From Hymenopus coronatus (lineage: Eukaryota; Arthropoda; Insecta; Mantodea; Hymenopodidae): DNA of 64,000 nt. The notes below the pieces were generated by a model that was given only the letters and a program-made list of their open reading frames with translations, ran no database searches and was not told the DNA's origin. Location: the NCBI GenBank assembly GCA_030762935.1, contig CM060883.1, positions 51,916,001 through 51,980,000 of the forward strand, read 5' to 3'. Both the position numbers and the translations under genes were made by a program. Positions within the stretch are counted from its first letter, which is position 1. Every line of letters starts with the position of its first letter. Below, piece by piece: positions 11,731-25,460 of this stretch.

Positions 11731-11847
11731 TATCAATATAAAAATAATAGTTGCAACCAATCTTCACTTATCTTTTGGAATCCTTGCCTGGACTAGTTTC
11801 GCAACGATTCCATTGCATTATCAACATATCCTTTTGGTCTCTTTTTT
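11731..11847 (-). repeat. PLE terminal direct repeat (right)
   Basis: 117 bp, second copy of the pseudo-LTR, upstream of the coding region. Its hammerhead-like stretch 11791-11824 keeps the core GAAAC. Confidence 0.9.
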
Positions 11848-11950
11848 AATAACTGATATAATTTGTGTCATCTTATTTTTTACATTTGTCAATTTGAACA
11901 ATGTGGTCGGGACTTCCACTTTTCCCTCTTATATTTGGTATCAGAGATCA
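11848..11950 (-). pseudogene. Merlin transposase relic 2, part upstream of the PLE insertion
   Basis: Minus-strand translation gives IRGKSGSPDHIVQIDKCKK, matching the G-G-x-G-x-V-E-I-D-E block with the first catalytic Asp of ISXO2-like transposases. The usual Glu after this Asp is Lys here. The rest of the domain continues beyond the PLE at 9082 and below. No further Merlin sequence was recognised above 11950. Confidence 0.5.
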
Positions 11951-13163
11951 TAAAGCTGACTCTTTATTTTTCTTTTCAGTAATGCTCTTTGATAGCTGTT
12001 GGCTGCAATTTCTGGTTTTTGTCTGGAATTGAATAAATTTGTGCTGATGAATGGTTCATTTGGCATAAGTAAATAATGCCAGTGCATCATTACATTATGG
12101 GATCGGAATGGCTAATGTGCAAGATTTTCTCAATTTTTTTATGTCTTGGTTTTTTTGGAGATGCGGTCAAATAGTTGCTTAAAAATTTCTGCAGCATTTT
12201 TCTTTCCTTCAGCTCTTAATTGGGATTTGGCAGGGAAAGAAAGCTCATCTGCGCTCTGCTCTTCAATAACATTTTCACTTTTCTCCTGCTTCTTATACTG
12301 CCGTCACTGAATGTTTTTTTGGGTTGCCCTCTACACCCTGACTTGAACCTGATGCATGAAGGAGAAGCAGAATTTGTGCAAATCATTTCCAGCTAAAGTA
12401 CATTTCCTTCAAGTCATGGTGAATGATATTTAATAAATTTGTTGTAATAGCTAGACCACTTTATCCAACAATCAAGGAATTTCTTGGAAGGTAATCTTAT
12501 AATGTCCTTCAGTTTCTGTTTTGAATCACTTGAAATGTGTTGAATCCCTAAGTGATTCACTATGTAACCAAAAAGTTCATCATTCTTGTTTTTGCACTGC
12601 TTCAGTACGACACTTCAAAAAATACTTAGGGGACACACTCCACATGTGAAAAGAAATTAAATGTTTTACAGATGCAATCATCTGCAAAATCCAAAAGCAC
12701 AAAATCAAACACAACTGTATGTAATTATAGTAGGGCTAAATGAGGTTGACTTTTTATAACCCTGTTTGAAGTTGGCATTATTAAAAAAAATAAGGGAATT
12801 TGCAACTTAATATCAAATCAGCTCTATAATGCTCAGTCAGTTTTGCAAAAGATTATTTTTATGTGATGTAAGCCTATGTACCTGGATTATTAGCTTCCGT
12901 AACTTTCTACTAAATTCACTTATTGAGCAACACTTGCACAACTTTGAATAAGACTTACTTTGCTCATAGTGAAAAGTGGCAATTTCAACCTCTAGTGATG
13001 ACAGTGTTTATGATTCTTTATAAGACATAAACATTCAAGATATACATGTATGTTTCAGAGTGCTCTCTATTCAATGTGGAACAAAATTAAATTGGGTTAT
13101 ATTTATGCACACTCTTTAAATGCTGTGTTATCATTCCATTCTATATTGGGCATGAAAAGCTAC
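11951..13163. other. intronic, no gene recognised
   Basis: About 12180-12420 contains short basic and polar minus-strand stretches that may be a very old transposon gene, but no motif is diagnostic. Confidence 0.35.
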
Positions 13164-13167
13164 TTAA

Positions 13168-15749
13168 CCTTTTCGCAGATATGGACTTCATATAGCATCA
13201 ATTTTAAAATGCATGAGAACCGATATGAACGTCATATGATGTCCTGTGCATGCATGCATTTAATGCTTATTTAACCCTAATAATTTTAATTTTTGTCTTT
13301 TATAGTAAATTTAAATAAATTCTAGAATAAATAAAGTCTTACCTTTAAAGGTTCCTTTTTGAAAGTTACATCTCGAAACATGGATAGGCACATAAGGGCA
13401 CATCTCCACATTCACGGCATATCATGTTAGTCTCTTTACAAACTCCTTTTTATGGCACACCAAACACCTTCGAAATGGATGCAATTTTTTTGCTCTCAAT
13501 GGTATCCTTTTAGGAAAATGTTTTCCTTCAAGTCTGAGGGGTGCAGGGGTTGTATATTTCTTACCCCCCTGTATGAAGAGGCCTCTGAATGCTATAGTGC
13601 TCAATTAGGCTACGAGCCATTGATATGCAGAACTCCAGGTAGGTCATCATCTTGCGTGGGTTTAGAGTTCTCCAAATTACCAAACAATTGTATATGGTGT
13701 TATCCAGCTGGTGCAAAAATACCTTTTTATACCATTTAACTGTTTTTCATAAAGAAGGATGTGATTGCATACCTGATCTACTAGATCCACACCCATATGC
13801 ATATTGTATTTCTGGATAACATCCGACTTGAAAATTTACATTTTGGTGTGGGCATCTATTTTTCCAGTGTCAATCATTAAAATCTTGAGGCTGCAATTGG
13901 ACAATGCTGTAACCACCCTCCTATCTTGCCAAGTAATGTAGGTCAAGGGTGGGAGCTGACGCACCTGCATTTCTCCTCTGCTTAGATTCTTTGTATTCAC
14001 GTTCTTTGGCAAACCAACACGATTTGAACATACTGTTCCAATTGCATTTGTGTTCCTTTTGTATAAGGCTATGTATAATTTAGGGGAGCTGTACCAATTA
14101 TCTAAATATATAGTTGAGCCAGGGCTGAACACCAGTCATATTCACCTGTATAAAGCTTAGCATTAAAAAAAAATATATATACACAGTTCTACCCTGGTTA
14201 AGTATAGGTTCCATCAGGTGCATTACTATGGAGCCAGATAACCCCAAATCTTTGTCTCCAGTATTATCAGTTCCTTGACCAGTGTAAATGCAGCTATTGT
14301 AAAGATATCCCGTTTTACTTTCACAAAGATCAAAACTCTTTATGCCAAATCTGGCCCTCTTTGTTTTGATGTATTGCTTCCAGCCTAAGCAGCCCTTCCA
14401 AAGCATCAAGCTTTCATCTACAGTGACTATATCACCAGGCATGTAATTTTCTTTGAATTTTGAAATAATATATTCCAAAACTGACCTCATTTTGTGTAGT
14501 TTATCGTTTACATTTTCTGTGCCAGTGAAATGAAGGAATGGCAAAATGTAAGTAAACCTGTTATTTGACATGCATTTCCCAAAAAATGGAGTAGCTAGCA
14601 TATCATCTGTAGACCAGTACATGTCTAAAGTTGGTTCACGAATAATGCCCATGAGCGTAATTAGACCAATTAGCCTGTAAATCTCATTCAATGTTACTTC
14701 TGTCCACTGCTGAATTCTACTCTTAGGCCCTAAATTGCCTTTAGAATTCAGGTCTTCCTTCACCTTACTCGCATATGCATTTGTTTATGTAACAATGAGA
14801 GACACTAAGTCAGCAGTAAAAAATGTTGTTAAAATGTCAATTGGTTGGCTGTCAGAAGTCAGCTGAGCTTGGGGTTGTACTCCAGAGGCTGTGCTCGTGA
14901 AGATATGTCTTTTTGTTTTGGAGTCATTTTGACTACCCCACAATGTTGCTTCTTCATGAACACCTGAAGGAAGAGAGTCACTTTCTTCCTCACTGCTACC
15001 TATATCCTCGACGCCCCCCCTCAAAATCTGAAAACTTGCCGTCAATATCAAAATTACTATCATATAGCAAACAGTCCTCCACATTATCTGAAGTTATTTC
15101 TGAAGCCTGTACACTGCCTTCACGAGCTAATTTGTTAGCTACATTGCTAGTCGAAGCCATGGTTAGAACTGAGATAAAACATTTTCAAAGGCGCTTTCCT
15201 GATAGCTAAAATAAAAAACTGTGAATCCCATCGCTACATGACTCTACCATAAATCCCTGCTGTGTATTTATTCTAAGGCGTAAATAGAAACGCCGACAGA
15301 GAGGTTTGATTTCTTTGTAGCTTGGGTGTTCCTCAGAAACATGCAACGTAAATTCATCGTAGCAATAAACGAACGATAAAACCTTGAAGCCGAGAACATT
15401 GTGCTTAGATAGCTAGCTCTACTTATATACATTTGTACACGCTTAGCACAAGCCTGACTCACAAATTAGGTGCATTCAACGTACAGAATGACTCTTACCA
15501 TATAAAAAATTAGTGATATTCAAACTTTTGTTAATATAGTCTCTCTTTTGTTTCTATGATAGATGTATAGTGCCTTTAATGAGCTTTAAGCCAGTTTTTG
15601 TTTCATTAAAATGTCTTAATAAATACCAAACATACGAATGTTTATGTATGAAGCACATTTACCTACATTTAACAATTTAAATGCCTTGAATTGTTTATTG
15701 GGTATCCATTACCAGCCGTGCAGCATTTAAATGGTCATCGCTCAAGCGG
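13168..15749 (-). mobile_element. piggyBac element, copy 1
   Basis: Flanked by TTAA at 13164-13167 and 15750-15753, the piggyBac target duplication. The left end is CCTTTTCGCAGAT and the right end (reverse complement) CCGCTTGAGCGAT, a short imperfect inverted repeat. The transposase gene starts at about 15160 on the minus strand. Closely related to the copy at 19771-22459. Confidence 0.87.
13370..15160 (-). pseudogene. piggyBac transposase, copy 1
   Basis: From ATG at 15160: acidic N-terminus (IGSSEEESDSLPSG), the piggyBac core with YRLIGLITLMGI, then KENYMPGDIVTVDESLMLWK (first catalytic Asp), YLDNWYSSPKLY (second Asp), ITWQDRRVVTA (third Asp), and a basic Cys-containing C-terminus (FRRCLVCHKK) of the RING-like type. 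Defects: a frameshift at a G7 run (15014-15020), a second near 14780, an insertion of about 65 bp near 14110-14175 before the D-N-W-Y block, and further shifts. It cannot make a full protein. Confidence 0.85.
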
Positions 15750-16176
15750 TTAATTTTGCTTAAAAAGCCTCTTTATTAGGCTTGAGGTTCTGTTCTGTAG
15801 TATCAGACGATTAGGTTTGACATTTAGTTGCACTATTTATTTCTTTATGCCTTCATTGAAAACTGGGAGACACCACTGGTCACTTGGCCACCTTCCCCTT
15901 CCCACCTCTGTCATTTCTGCTTAAGGTAAGGGTGCATTCCTTCCAGCCACAAGGAATTTGGGCTCACACAGTAATGTTTCCATCATCTCCTCCATCATAA
16001 CATTCAATCCTGCTCCTGACACCATTGTAACAAATTGTATTTCAGTAGCTGCAGAACAGTTTTATTTCTCATCCCTATGTTACTCACACACTCAGTTGTT
16101 GTGTTTATTAATGAAGATAATATTATTTTCTTAATTATAAAATTGTTTGAAGTTTATCAGCAATTAACAGTTCCGA

Positions 16177-16240
16177 CTATGGCATTGAATTTTTCAGTCT
16201 GACTCTACCTACACACAGCTTGTGTGAAAAAATAATTAAA
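16177..16240 (+). repeat. fragment of the foldback/tRNA-like repeat family
   Basis: ggcattgaatttttcagtct matches the right arm of the foldback element at 48109-48398, ending cttgtgtgaaaaaataatta. Confidence 0.6.
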
Positions 16241-16261
16241 TTAACACTAATTGACCATAAC

Positions 16262-17345
16262 CAAAAGTCTGTTTAATACCAACGTGGTATTTATGTCCAG
16301 TATCATCCAAAGATGCAGCACAAAGATGTTTTGGACCCCCACCCCTAAGCTATTCTTTATAGGGCTTCCAAATTTTCAATTTCCTGTTTTTTATTAAAAT
16401 ACTGTATATTAAAGATATCACAAATAAAATGTATATTTTGAATTTTCTGGGATTAGCCTTTGATGCCCTTTTCATTCTGGATTACTTTTGCATAACTGCT
16501 AAACTGTAATATATAGACAACATCTTATTGCTGTTTTATATCTTCTGTAATTTAGCTTTTGAGTAAAATGATTCAAATGTTAAGGGATGAGAAGGCCCTA
16601 TAGAGTATAATAAAATTGTAATTGTGTTAATAAGCAATTTTTTGCTATAAAATGCTTTTAATTGGGGTTATTGAAAGATAAAATAGACTCTCTTTAAAGC
16701 AAAAAATGTAGATCTCGTTAAAGCATAATTTATGACAACATATTTTGTTGAGTTAAACATTTACAAGATATTCATTGTGTTTGGTTTAAATTTCCCTATA
16801 ATACTTTTCTCAACTGAGAAGTCATCCATTTTTCTTTTTCTTCCCCCATCCTGGTCATGCAAACAGAATAGACTTTTATGCCATCACATAGCAACCAACT
16901 CTTAAAAGATTTGACTGTTGCTTTAGTCTAATGAATTCCCTTATTCTCCTTGAGCCTAAAAGAAAATGTGTAATAAAAGTATTATTACTTATGTTTATCT
17001 TGATTAGCATAAAGTTGGATGAATAAGCTTTTGTAAGAATGGTTTGTTACAGAATAGGTAGATGAGGGTATGTAACTGTAACATAACAGACTTTTTCTGT
17101 GAAGTAATGCATACATCACATAGCAACCAACTCTTAAAAGATTTGACTGTTGCTTTAGTCTAATGAATTCCCTTATTCTCCTTGAGCCTAAAAGAAAATA
17201 TGTAATAAAAGTATTATTACTTATGTTTATCTTGATTAGCATAAAGTTGGATGAATAAGCTTTTGTAAGAATGGTTTGTTACAGAATAGGTAGATGAGGG
17301 CATGTAACTGTAACATAACAGACTTTTTCTGTGAAGTAATGCATA
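16262..17345 (+). repeat. R1 copy b, 5'-truncated, with internal 232 bp tandem duplication
   Basis: Starts within the mid-part of R1 (aataccaacgtggtatttat) and runs to the tail. The tail segment 16882-17113 is repeated immediately as 17114-17345. Confidence 0.75.
16882..17345 (+). repeat. tandem duplication, two 232 bp units
   Basis: The units 16882-17113 and 17114-17345 differ at only two positions that I find by eye (gtgtaat/atgtaat and gagggta/gagggca). Each starts catcacatagcaaccaactc and ends gaagtaatgcata. The duplication is much younger than the host repeat. Confidence 0.9.
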
Positions 17346-17589
17346 ATTCTTAGTGTATAAGGAATATACAGTACATTTTTAAAAATATATTTAGAATACA
17401 AGTATTATGCTAATGGTATTAAGTTATAATTAAATCAGAAAGGAAATTCCAATTAACAAGACTGCAGAACTTAAAAATGTTATTTATGAAGCAGGGGAGT
17501 GTGGGTCAGTTATTTCCATTTAATTTCCCCTAAAGTTCTACTATTTTTACTTTTTCTTCTACATAAGAGGAATAGATGAATTCCAATCA

Positions 17590-18027
17590 AATATTCAATG
17601 TCAAGATTTCACTGGAAATACATGTTTTGTGACCCACAGAAAAGTAAATAAAAAGCAGTTTTAGAACAGTATAACAAAAAACCAAAAGTTCTTTAAATAC
17701 CAAATTTGATATTTCAGTTTACCATTTTCCAAGAATGCATTACATAGATTTTCAATAAATCCTCTCACCCCAAACTATACTTTACAAAGAGCTTATTTCG
17801 AATATGTTGACTTTTCTCAAAAATTGTTCCAAACAATTATCAAGACTATAGAATACACATCTTAAATTTTCTGGGTATAGCCTCTAATGTCTTCATTCTG
17901 AACAACTTTTGCATAACTGGTAAACATAAGCCAAAATCTTACTACATAAAGAATGTAGACCTTGTTAAAGCATGCAATTTTTGTCTAATACAATTTTTTG
18001 TGGGGTTGATCATAACCAAGATAATAT
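17590..18027 (+). repeat. R1 copy c, truncated at its tail
   Basis: Begins at the fragment aagatttcactggaaatac and ends after the gttgatcataaccaag word. It abuts copy d, which is in the opposite orientation, so the two form a large imperfect inverted repeat. Confidence 0.7.
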
Positions 18028-18908
18028 ATATAAATCTGATATGCTACATTCACATGACTTTCTCTACTTCTCTGCAACAAATTATTCTTAAAAAGCTTAT
18101 ACTTCTTTTTACTTTATGCTAATCAGAAAAAAATTAGCAGAAATAGTCTTATTACTTGCTTCCTTGTAAGTAGGAGTGAAATAAGAGAGTACCATAGGTT
18201 AAAGTGATTGTCAAAAGCTGGTTGCTATGTCATTGAAGTTCCTTTCTTTGTATGGACAACAGTTGATAAAGTCCTGTATGAGAAAAATATAAGTTTTTCA
18301 AAGCAGAAACCAAAACAAGGAATGTCTCAAAAACGATGAACTCCACGAAAAAATGTATATATCATAAATTGTGTGTTTTAACGTGCTCTACATTTTTTGT
18401 GTAGTACGTTTTTGTCCATCTGTTACGGTTGAGCAGTTATTCAAAATTCTGTAAAATTCATCCAGAATAAAGTACTCTTCAGAGGCTACTCCCAGAAAAT
18501 TCAAGATATACATTTTATTTGTCAGGTAAATATCTTTATTATACGAAATTTTAATCAAAGTTGTTAGAGCCACTTTTGAGAAAATCAGAACTTTCAAAAA
18601 AAGTTTCACGTAAAGGGTAGTTGGGGGTGGGGAGATTTTTCTCAAAATCTTTGTGTCATATCCCTGGAAGATACTAAACTTAAATACCAAGTTAGGTTTT
18701 TTACTGACTATTCGTTTTTGAGTTATCGTGTTCACAGACACATGGACACACACACAGACAGACCTTTTCCCGAAAATGCTTTTTTTTTAGATAAAGGGGA
18801 CCCTAAAACATATATTTCCGGTGAAATCTCGGTATCAAATTTTTGGGTGGAGTGCAATACCTTCTATACACACTATGTGCATAGTGCGTATAGAGAAAGT
18901 AAAAACCA
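18028..18908 (-). repeat. R1 copy d, near full length, inverted
   Basis: Reads as reverse complement of copy a: tail word cattcacatgactttctct at the left, mid-part around 18440-18520, short CA-rich stretch at 18733-18765, and the palindromic end actatgtgcatagt then gagaaagtaaaa at the right. Confidence 0.75.
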
Positions 18909-18954
18909 ATTGTTAATGGTTTAAATTTTCCTCAAATGGAAAGGCATAAGTAGT

Positions 18955-19195
18955 TTTAGCGTGTCATGTAAACAGAACGGAATTTTGAAATCATTACATA
19001 GCAATTAGCTCTTAAAAGATATGACTAATGTTTTAGCTTAGTGTATTCTTTTATTCCCATTGTACCTACAAGAGAATATCTAATAGAGCTATTTCTGCTA
19101 ATGATTATTTTGATTAGCATGTAGTTGGTAAAAAAATAAACTTTTGCAAGAACAGTTTGTTGCAGAATATGTAGAGCATGTGAATATAACACATC

Positions 19196-19226
<31 letters not shown>

Positions 19227-19228
19227 TG
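18955..19228 (+). repeat. R1 copy e, tail only, ending in a T run
   Basis: Matches the R1 tail (attacatagcaattagctct ... cagaatatgtagagcatgtg) and ends in a run of about 29 T at 19199-19227. Confidence 0.65.
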
Positions 19229-19938
19229 TATTTACTCGCAGTTCACATAGCTTTGTTTGCTTAAAAGTCCTTTGGCAATCTGTGAATAAATTTTGGGAGT
19301 GAACATGTGTTTACTTTGAGTTTGTTCTGTTGCATAAAATATATGAAAGTTGTCAATTCCTTTGTGTTTATTTTATTGTATAAGATACTTTAAGCTATGA
19401 AAGGTGTGAATTACAGGCACACTTATAACAGATATAAAGATAACAAGCCATATCTACCAATCATTATTCAAGCTTACCTCTTGGTGGACCTTGATATACA
19501 CATACATATGCTAATCATATTCTAGCCAAGTTTTTGTGTGCCCATGATATGTATATGAGTAGAGGTATTGTTACCATCTTACGGCAATGGAGCCTTTTTA
19601 CAGCTTTGAGTGCACATTTAATGCATTACAGACTAACATTTTATTTATTTGTGTTAAACTAATACATACTTGAGTATAACAGGCATTCAGCCCAAGCTCC
19701 TAGCTCATCATACCCACCCATATAATTACATTTACACACATTTTAGTTCCTTAAAACTACAAAACATTAACCTTTTCGCAGATATGGACGTCATATGATA
19801 TCCATATCGATTCTCCTGCATTTTAAAATTGATGTCATGCATGCGTGCATTCAATGCTTATTAAACCCTAATAATTTTAATTTTCATCTTTTATAATAAA
19901 TTTAAATAAATTCTAGAATAAATTAAGTCCTACCTTTA

Positions 19939-21875
<1,937 letters not shown>

Positions 21876-22499
21876 GGTTAGAACTGAGATAAAACATTTT
21901 CAAAGGCGCTTTCCTGATAGCTAAAATAAAAAACTGTGAATCCCATCGCTACATGACTCTACCATAAATCCCTGCTGTGTATTTATTCTAAGGCGTAAAT
22001 AGAAACGCCGACAGAGAGGTTTGATTTCTTTGCAGCTTGGGTGTTCCTCAGAAACACACACGTAATTTCGTTGTAGCAATAAACAGAATGATAAAACCGA
22101 GAACATTGTGCTTAGATAGCTAACTCTACATATTTACATTTATACGAGCATAGCACAAACCTGACTCACAAATTAGGTGCGTTCGACATACAGAATGAGT
22201 TTTGCTACGAAGAAAAAAATTAGTGATATTTAAGCTTTTGTTAATACAGTCTCTCTTTTGTTTCTATGATAAATGTATAGTGTCTTTAATGACCTTTAAG
22301 CCAATTTTTATTTAATTAAAATATCTTAGTAAATACCAAAGATACGATTGTTTATGTACGAAGCATATTTACCTACATTTAACAATTTAATTGCCTTGAA
22401 TTGTTTATTGGGTATCCATTACCGGCCGTGCAGCGTTTAAATGGCTACTGCTCAAGCGGTTAATAATTAATGAAAATTATATCATTTCTAATTCCTAGT

Positions 22500-22770
22500 T
22501 CCATTTCTTATAAATTTTGCTTAAAAACTGACTTAAGCTTGTGCCATCCTTTCTAAAAATCCCTTTAATGCTGTTCTGTTATCCATCTTGTTCCACTTCT
22601 ACTCCAGGAATTCTTTCCTCTATAAATCCATTCCTTGGCAGTCAAATACTATATGAACTAGATCTTCCTTCCCTCCACAAATAGGACATTGACACACTGT
22701 GGATGCCTTTTCTTATCCCTCTTATTCTCCAAATGTCCATATCCCCCTGCTGCTGAATCCTTGCATTTGA
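22500..22770 (-). pseudogene. LINE ORF C-terminal end with Cys motif
   Basis: Minus-strand translation gives CQCPICGGKEDLVHIVFDCQ, the C-x2-C-x8-H-x4-C knuckle that ends many non-LTR retrotransposon ORFs, then a degraded tail. A stop follows shortly after. Probably the downstream part of the RT relic at 24760-25460. Confidence 0.55.
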
Positions 22771-23034
22771 CAGTTAGTTAAGTTGGTACATCCACAGAAA
22801 ACAGATGAAAAGCTTTACCCGTTTGACTTCCAGAACCAATCACAAGAAGCATTCCGGTCGGTCAGTCGGTCAGTCAGACAACGAAAGCGCATCTAGATGC
22901 CACACCTTTACAGTATCTGGCTATTTCCAACCGCATACTCAATTTGTAAACTCCTAACACATGCGTTGAGCTGTTCTGTACAAGATATGTATCATTCATT
23001 GTTATTTATATTTGTTGATAGTGTTTTGGTGTTT

Positions 23035-23320
23035 GTATGTGAGAGAACATAACAAGACTTTCACAATTATAGAAGTGGATAGACTTTTGTGGGAAGGTGT
23101 GGTGAGAGTGGATGCAGCTACATGGAAGAAGAAAGTGAATAATGTTCACAAAATAATACGAAAAGCACAGGAATTAGACGGAATCATCCGTGAATGTGAA
23201 CCACTAAATGTGATATGTCTTGGTGACGACAATGTTGATGATGACAATGATGATGATGATGATCCTTTCCAGAATAATGACGACAGAGACTTGGATGGAA
23301 TTGAGCCATTAAAATTCTAA
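23035..23320 (+). pseudogene. C-terminal fragment of an IS630/Tc1-related transposase
   Basis: The frame from about 23035 to the stop at 23318-23320 reads YVREHNKTFTIIEVDRLLWE, then VDAATWKKKVNNVHKIIRKA, and an acidic Asp-rich tail. This matches the end of a common animal DDE transposase family (after its N-P-I-E-L-V-W-x-Q-V-K-G-Y block). The catalytic part is missing upstream. An alternative is a domesticated fragment, but the frame is short and starts mid-domain. Confidence 0.5.
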
Positions 23321-24700
23321 ACTGGTGAAAATCTTTTTGTTATATATTTCTCTCATTATAACGAGCTATTTTGCATTAAGCTGTTTTATATTGTCATAAA
23401 TACCTAATGTATGCTACATGCATTACAGTATCACTGTTATTTTCAGTTAACATCAATAATAACGAATTAGTTTCATTATTCATCGGCATTCAATTACTAT
23501 GAACACTGTTTATATTCGTCGTTACATACGATGGAGACATTTGTAATAAGCTGTTGTTTGTTTACTAATTACTCTGGCAATGCAGCATAGCCAACCTTAT
23601 GTGAAACCACCCGAACTGTCAAGTGTAAGGATTCAGCGGTGGGGGTATAACCATGTTGTTCCCTCTCTTTGTTCGCTATTTACCTTATCAATCCCTTTCC
23701 CATGTTTCCTACATTTATATATAGTATACCAGAGATCTTTTTTCCACTATCCCACCAAAATGTTTGAGGTGGATGGTCAATGGTGAACATCTCCTTTTGT
23801 AACAGATGTTTTCACGGGATAGCAACCGAGTTAAATTGGAATCAGAGAAATCATCTGTTACAACCAACACAGAGAAAGCTTGAAATCTTTAACCTCCTTT
23901 TGCATTTTGACACTTTGTTGAGTTGAAGTTTGTTGGAGATTCAGGATTAGGCGATCTCAGGGTTGACTCTCTTTGTTGATGTCTCATCCTCCAGTTAGCT
24001 ATATGTATGCAAACTTATGGATGTTGACAGGTGAAAAATTGAATATACAAAACTGACTGGTTCGGAGCAATGATTAATTTAACATCTGTTTCCCTTTGTC
24101 TTTACTTTTGCACGAATCTCACAATTTCTTAGTTTCTGACCTATTTGGAATCACACTTCCTAGCACTTACCTTTACTATACTAGAGTAACTTAGATTTTA
24201 GTGGTGCAAAATTGACAAGGAGCAACGTGGAGTCTGCACGTGTTATGACGAACTAGTGCTTGAACTTCATCGAGAAACTCTATTTATATTAACTGCAACC
24301 TATGCTGATTTTACTGGTTAGAAAAACTTATGTTTGACTAGGATTGGCAGAAATTTTTGTTTAAGATTAAATAAATTCTGAACAACAAATTCTCATTGGC
24401 TCAAGGGTAGTGTTTGGAAGCATTCTCCAAGAGACCTTAAGCGTGGTGGAATGGAGTGGCATCTCTGTGTCAGAGGGCCAGATGTCAGAGATCTTCACAC
24501 TCCGTGAAAATTAAATTTCACCTATATATTCAGCTTTACAGAGAAACATCTTAAATTACATCACTGTTTATTCCTCAATATGGCTCAGAGTTAAAACAGG
24601 TGCTCAGTATTGCACTGGATTTCCAATGGTATGTTTACATTGTTTGTATTCCAAAAATTACCAATTTATATAAATTTGGATGTTTTTTTCATTACTTATT
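23321..24700. other. intronic, no gene recognised
   Basis: Lies between the IS630-like fragment and the LINE relic. The only structure seen is a perfect 12 bp inverted repeat, TTGTAACAGATG at 23797-23808 and its complement at 23852-23863. Confidence 0.35.
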
Positions 24701-24705
24701 GTTAA

Positions 24706-24750
<45 letters not shown>
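24706..24750 (+). repeat. (ATT)n microsatellite
   Basis: About 15 perfect ATT units at the downstream edge of the LINE reverse-transcriptase relic on the opposite strand. Confidence 0.95.
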
Positions 24751-24752
<2 letters not shown>

Positions 24753-24759
24753 ACTCTTT

Positions 24760-25460
24760 CTGTTTGGTCGGTCTGATGTATCACCGCAAATTTTTGGATT
24801 CCTGTATGTTTAGACCTCTTTCTTATTATTTTCCAAACTTTATTATTAGTTTCTCTTCTCCAATATTTCTCCATCCAATTCACTTTCAGGTTTATTTGAA
24901 TTCTACTAGTCTATTTGGAGTTCCTAAGACTCTTTTCCTGATATTCCACACACTGCCTTAACAGATTATTCTTGTCTAGATTATGGATCCTAAACCAATA
25001 TTTCAGTGCTCTTTCTATAATCATGCCTTTGCCATACACTCTTCCCATCTCCATCTGCACTACTACTATTGTTACTGTGCTTGGTAAGTGCAATATTTCT
25101 CTACAAAACATCTTATGGACCATATAAATGGATTCCTCCTCCCCATTCATTCCCCATATCTCTTTTCCATATAGCATTTTCAGTTCCACGACCATATAAA
25201 TTTTCTCCAACCATTTAACCCCAATGTTCAGTATTCTGTACTTGCAACTTCTAATTAATTGCTGTCATGGCTCCTTTTCCTTTTATTAGTGCTAGTTTAT
25301 TTTATTATTCCCACCCCACCCCCATCCCCATCTAATTTAATGCCTAAGTAAATACATTCTGCTACTACTTTATATTTCTTACTCCCCTTCATTCACTTCT
25401 CTTATTTGCTCAATTTTGCTCCCTTCTTAAATACCATTATTTGGGTTTATTCCTGATTGA
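24760..25460 (-). pseudogene. LINE reverse-transcriptase C-terminal relic
   Basis: Minus-strand frame 25210-24911 gives VVELKMLYGKEIWGMNGEEE, then HKMFCREILHLP and IIERALKYWFRI. These are the conserved blocks after the RT domain of CR1/L2/Jockey-like LINEs (L-Y-G-x-E-I-W-G; F-x-R-x-I-L; Y-W-x-R-I). The catalytic palm is not visible upstream. An ATT microsatellite borders it. Confidence 0.55.

Larger units (their letters stand above)
9083..11847 (-). mobile_element. Penelope-like retroelement with terminal direct repeats
   Basis: A PLE of about 2.8 kb read on the minus strand: reverse transcriptase followed by GIY-YIG endonuclease. Direct repeats of 117 bp, differing at two positions, lie at 9081-9197 and 11731-11847 (pseudo-LTRs, typical of PLEs). 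A 13 bp duplicated host sequence aataactgatata flanks the unit at 9070-9082 and 11848-11860, its last two bases overlapping the start of the left repeat. Only one in-frame stop and one frameshift were seen, so it is fairly young. The insertion splits a Merlin relic. Confidence 0.88.

Noticed and set aside
13452..15209. Plus-strand frames over piggyBac copy 1
   Set aside because: The minus-strand piggyBac reading explains the sequence.
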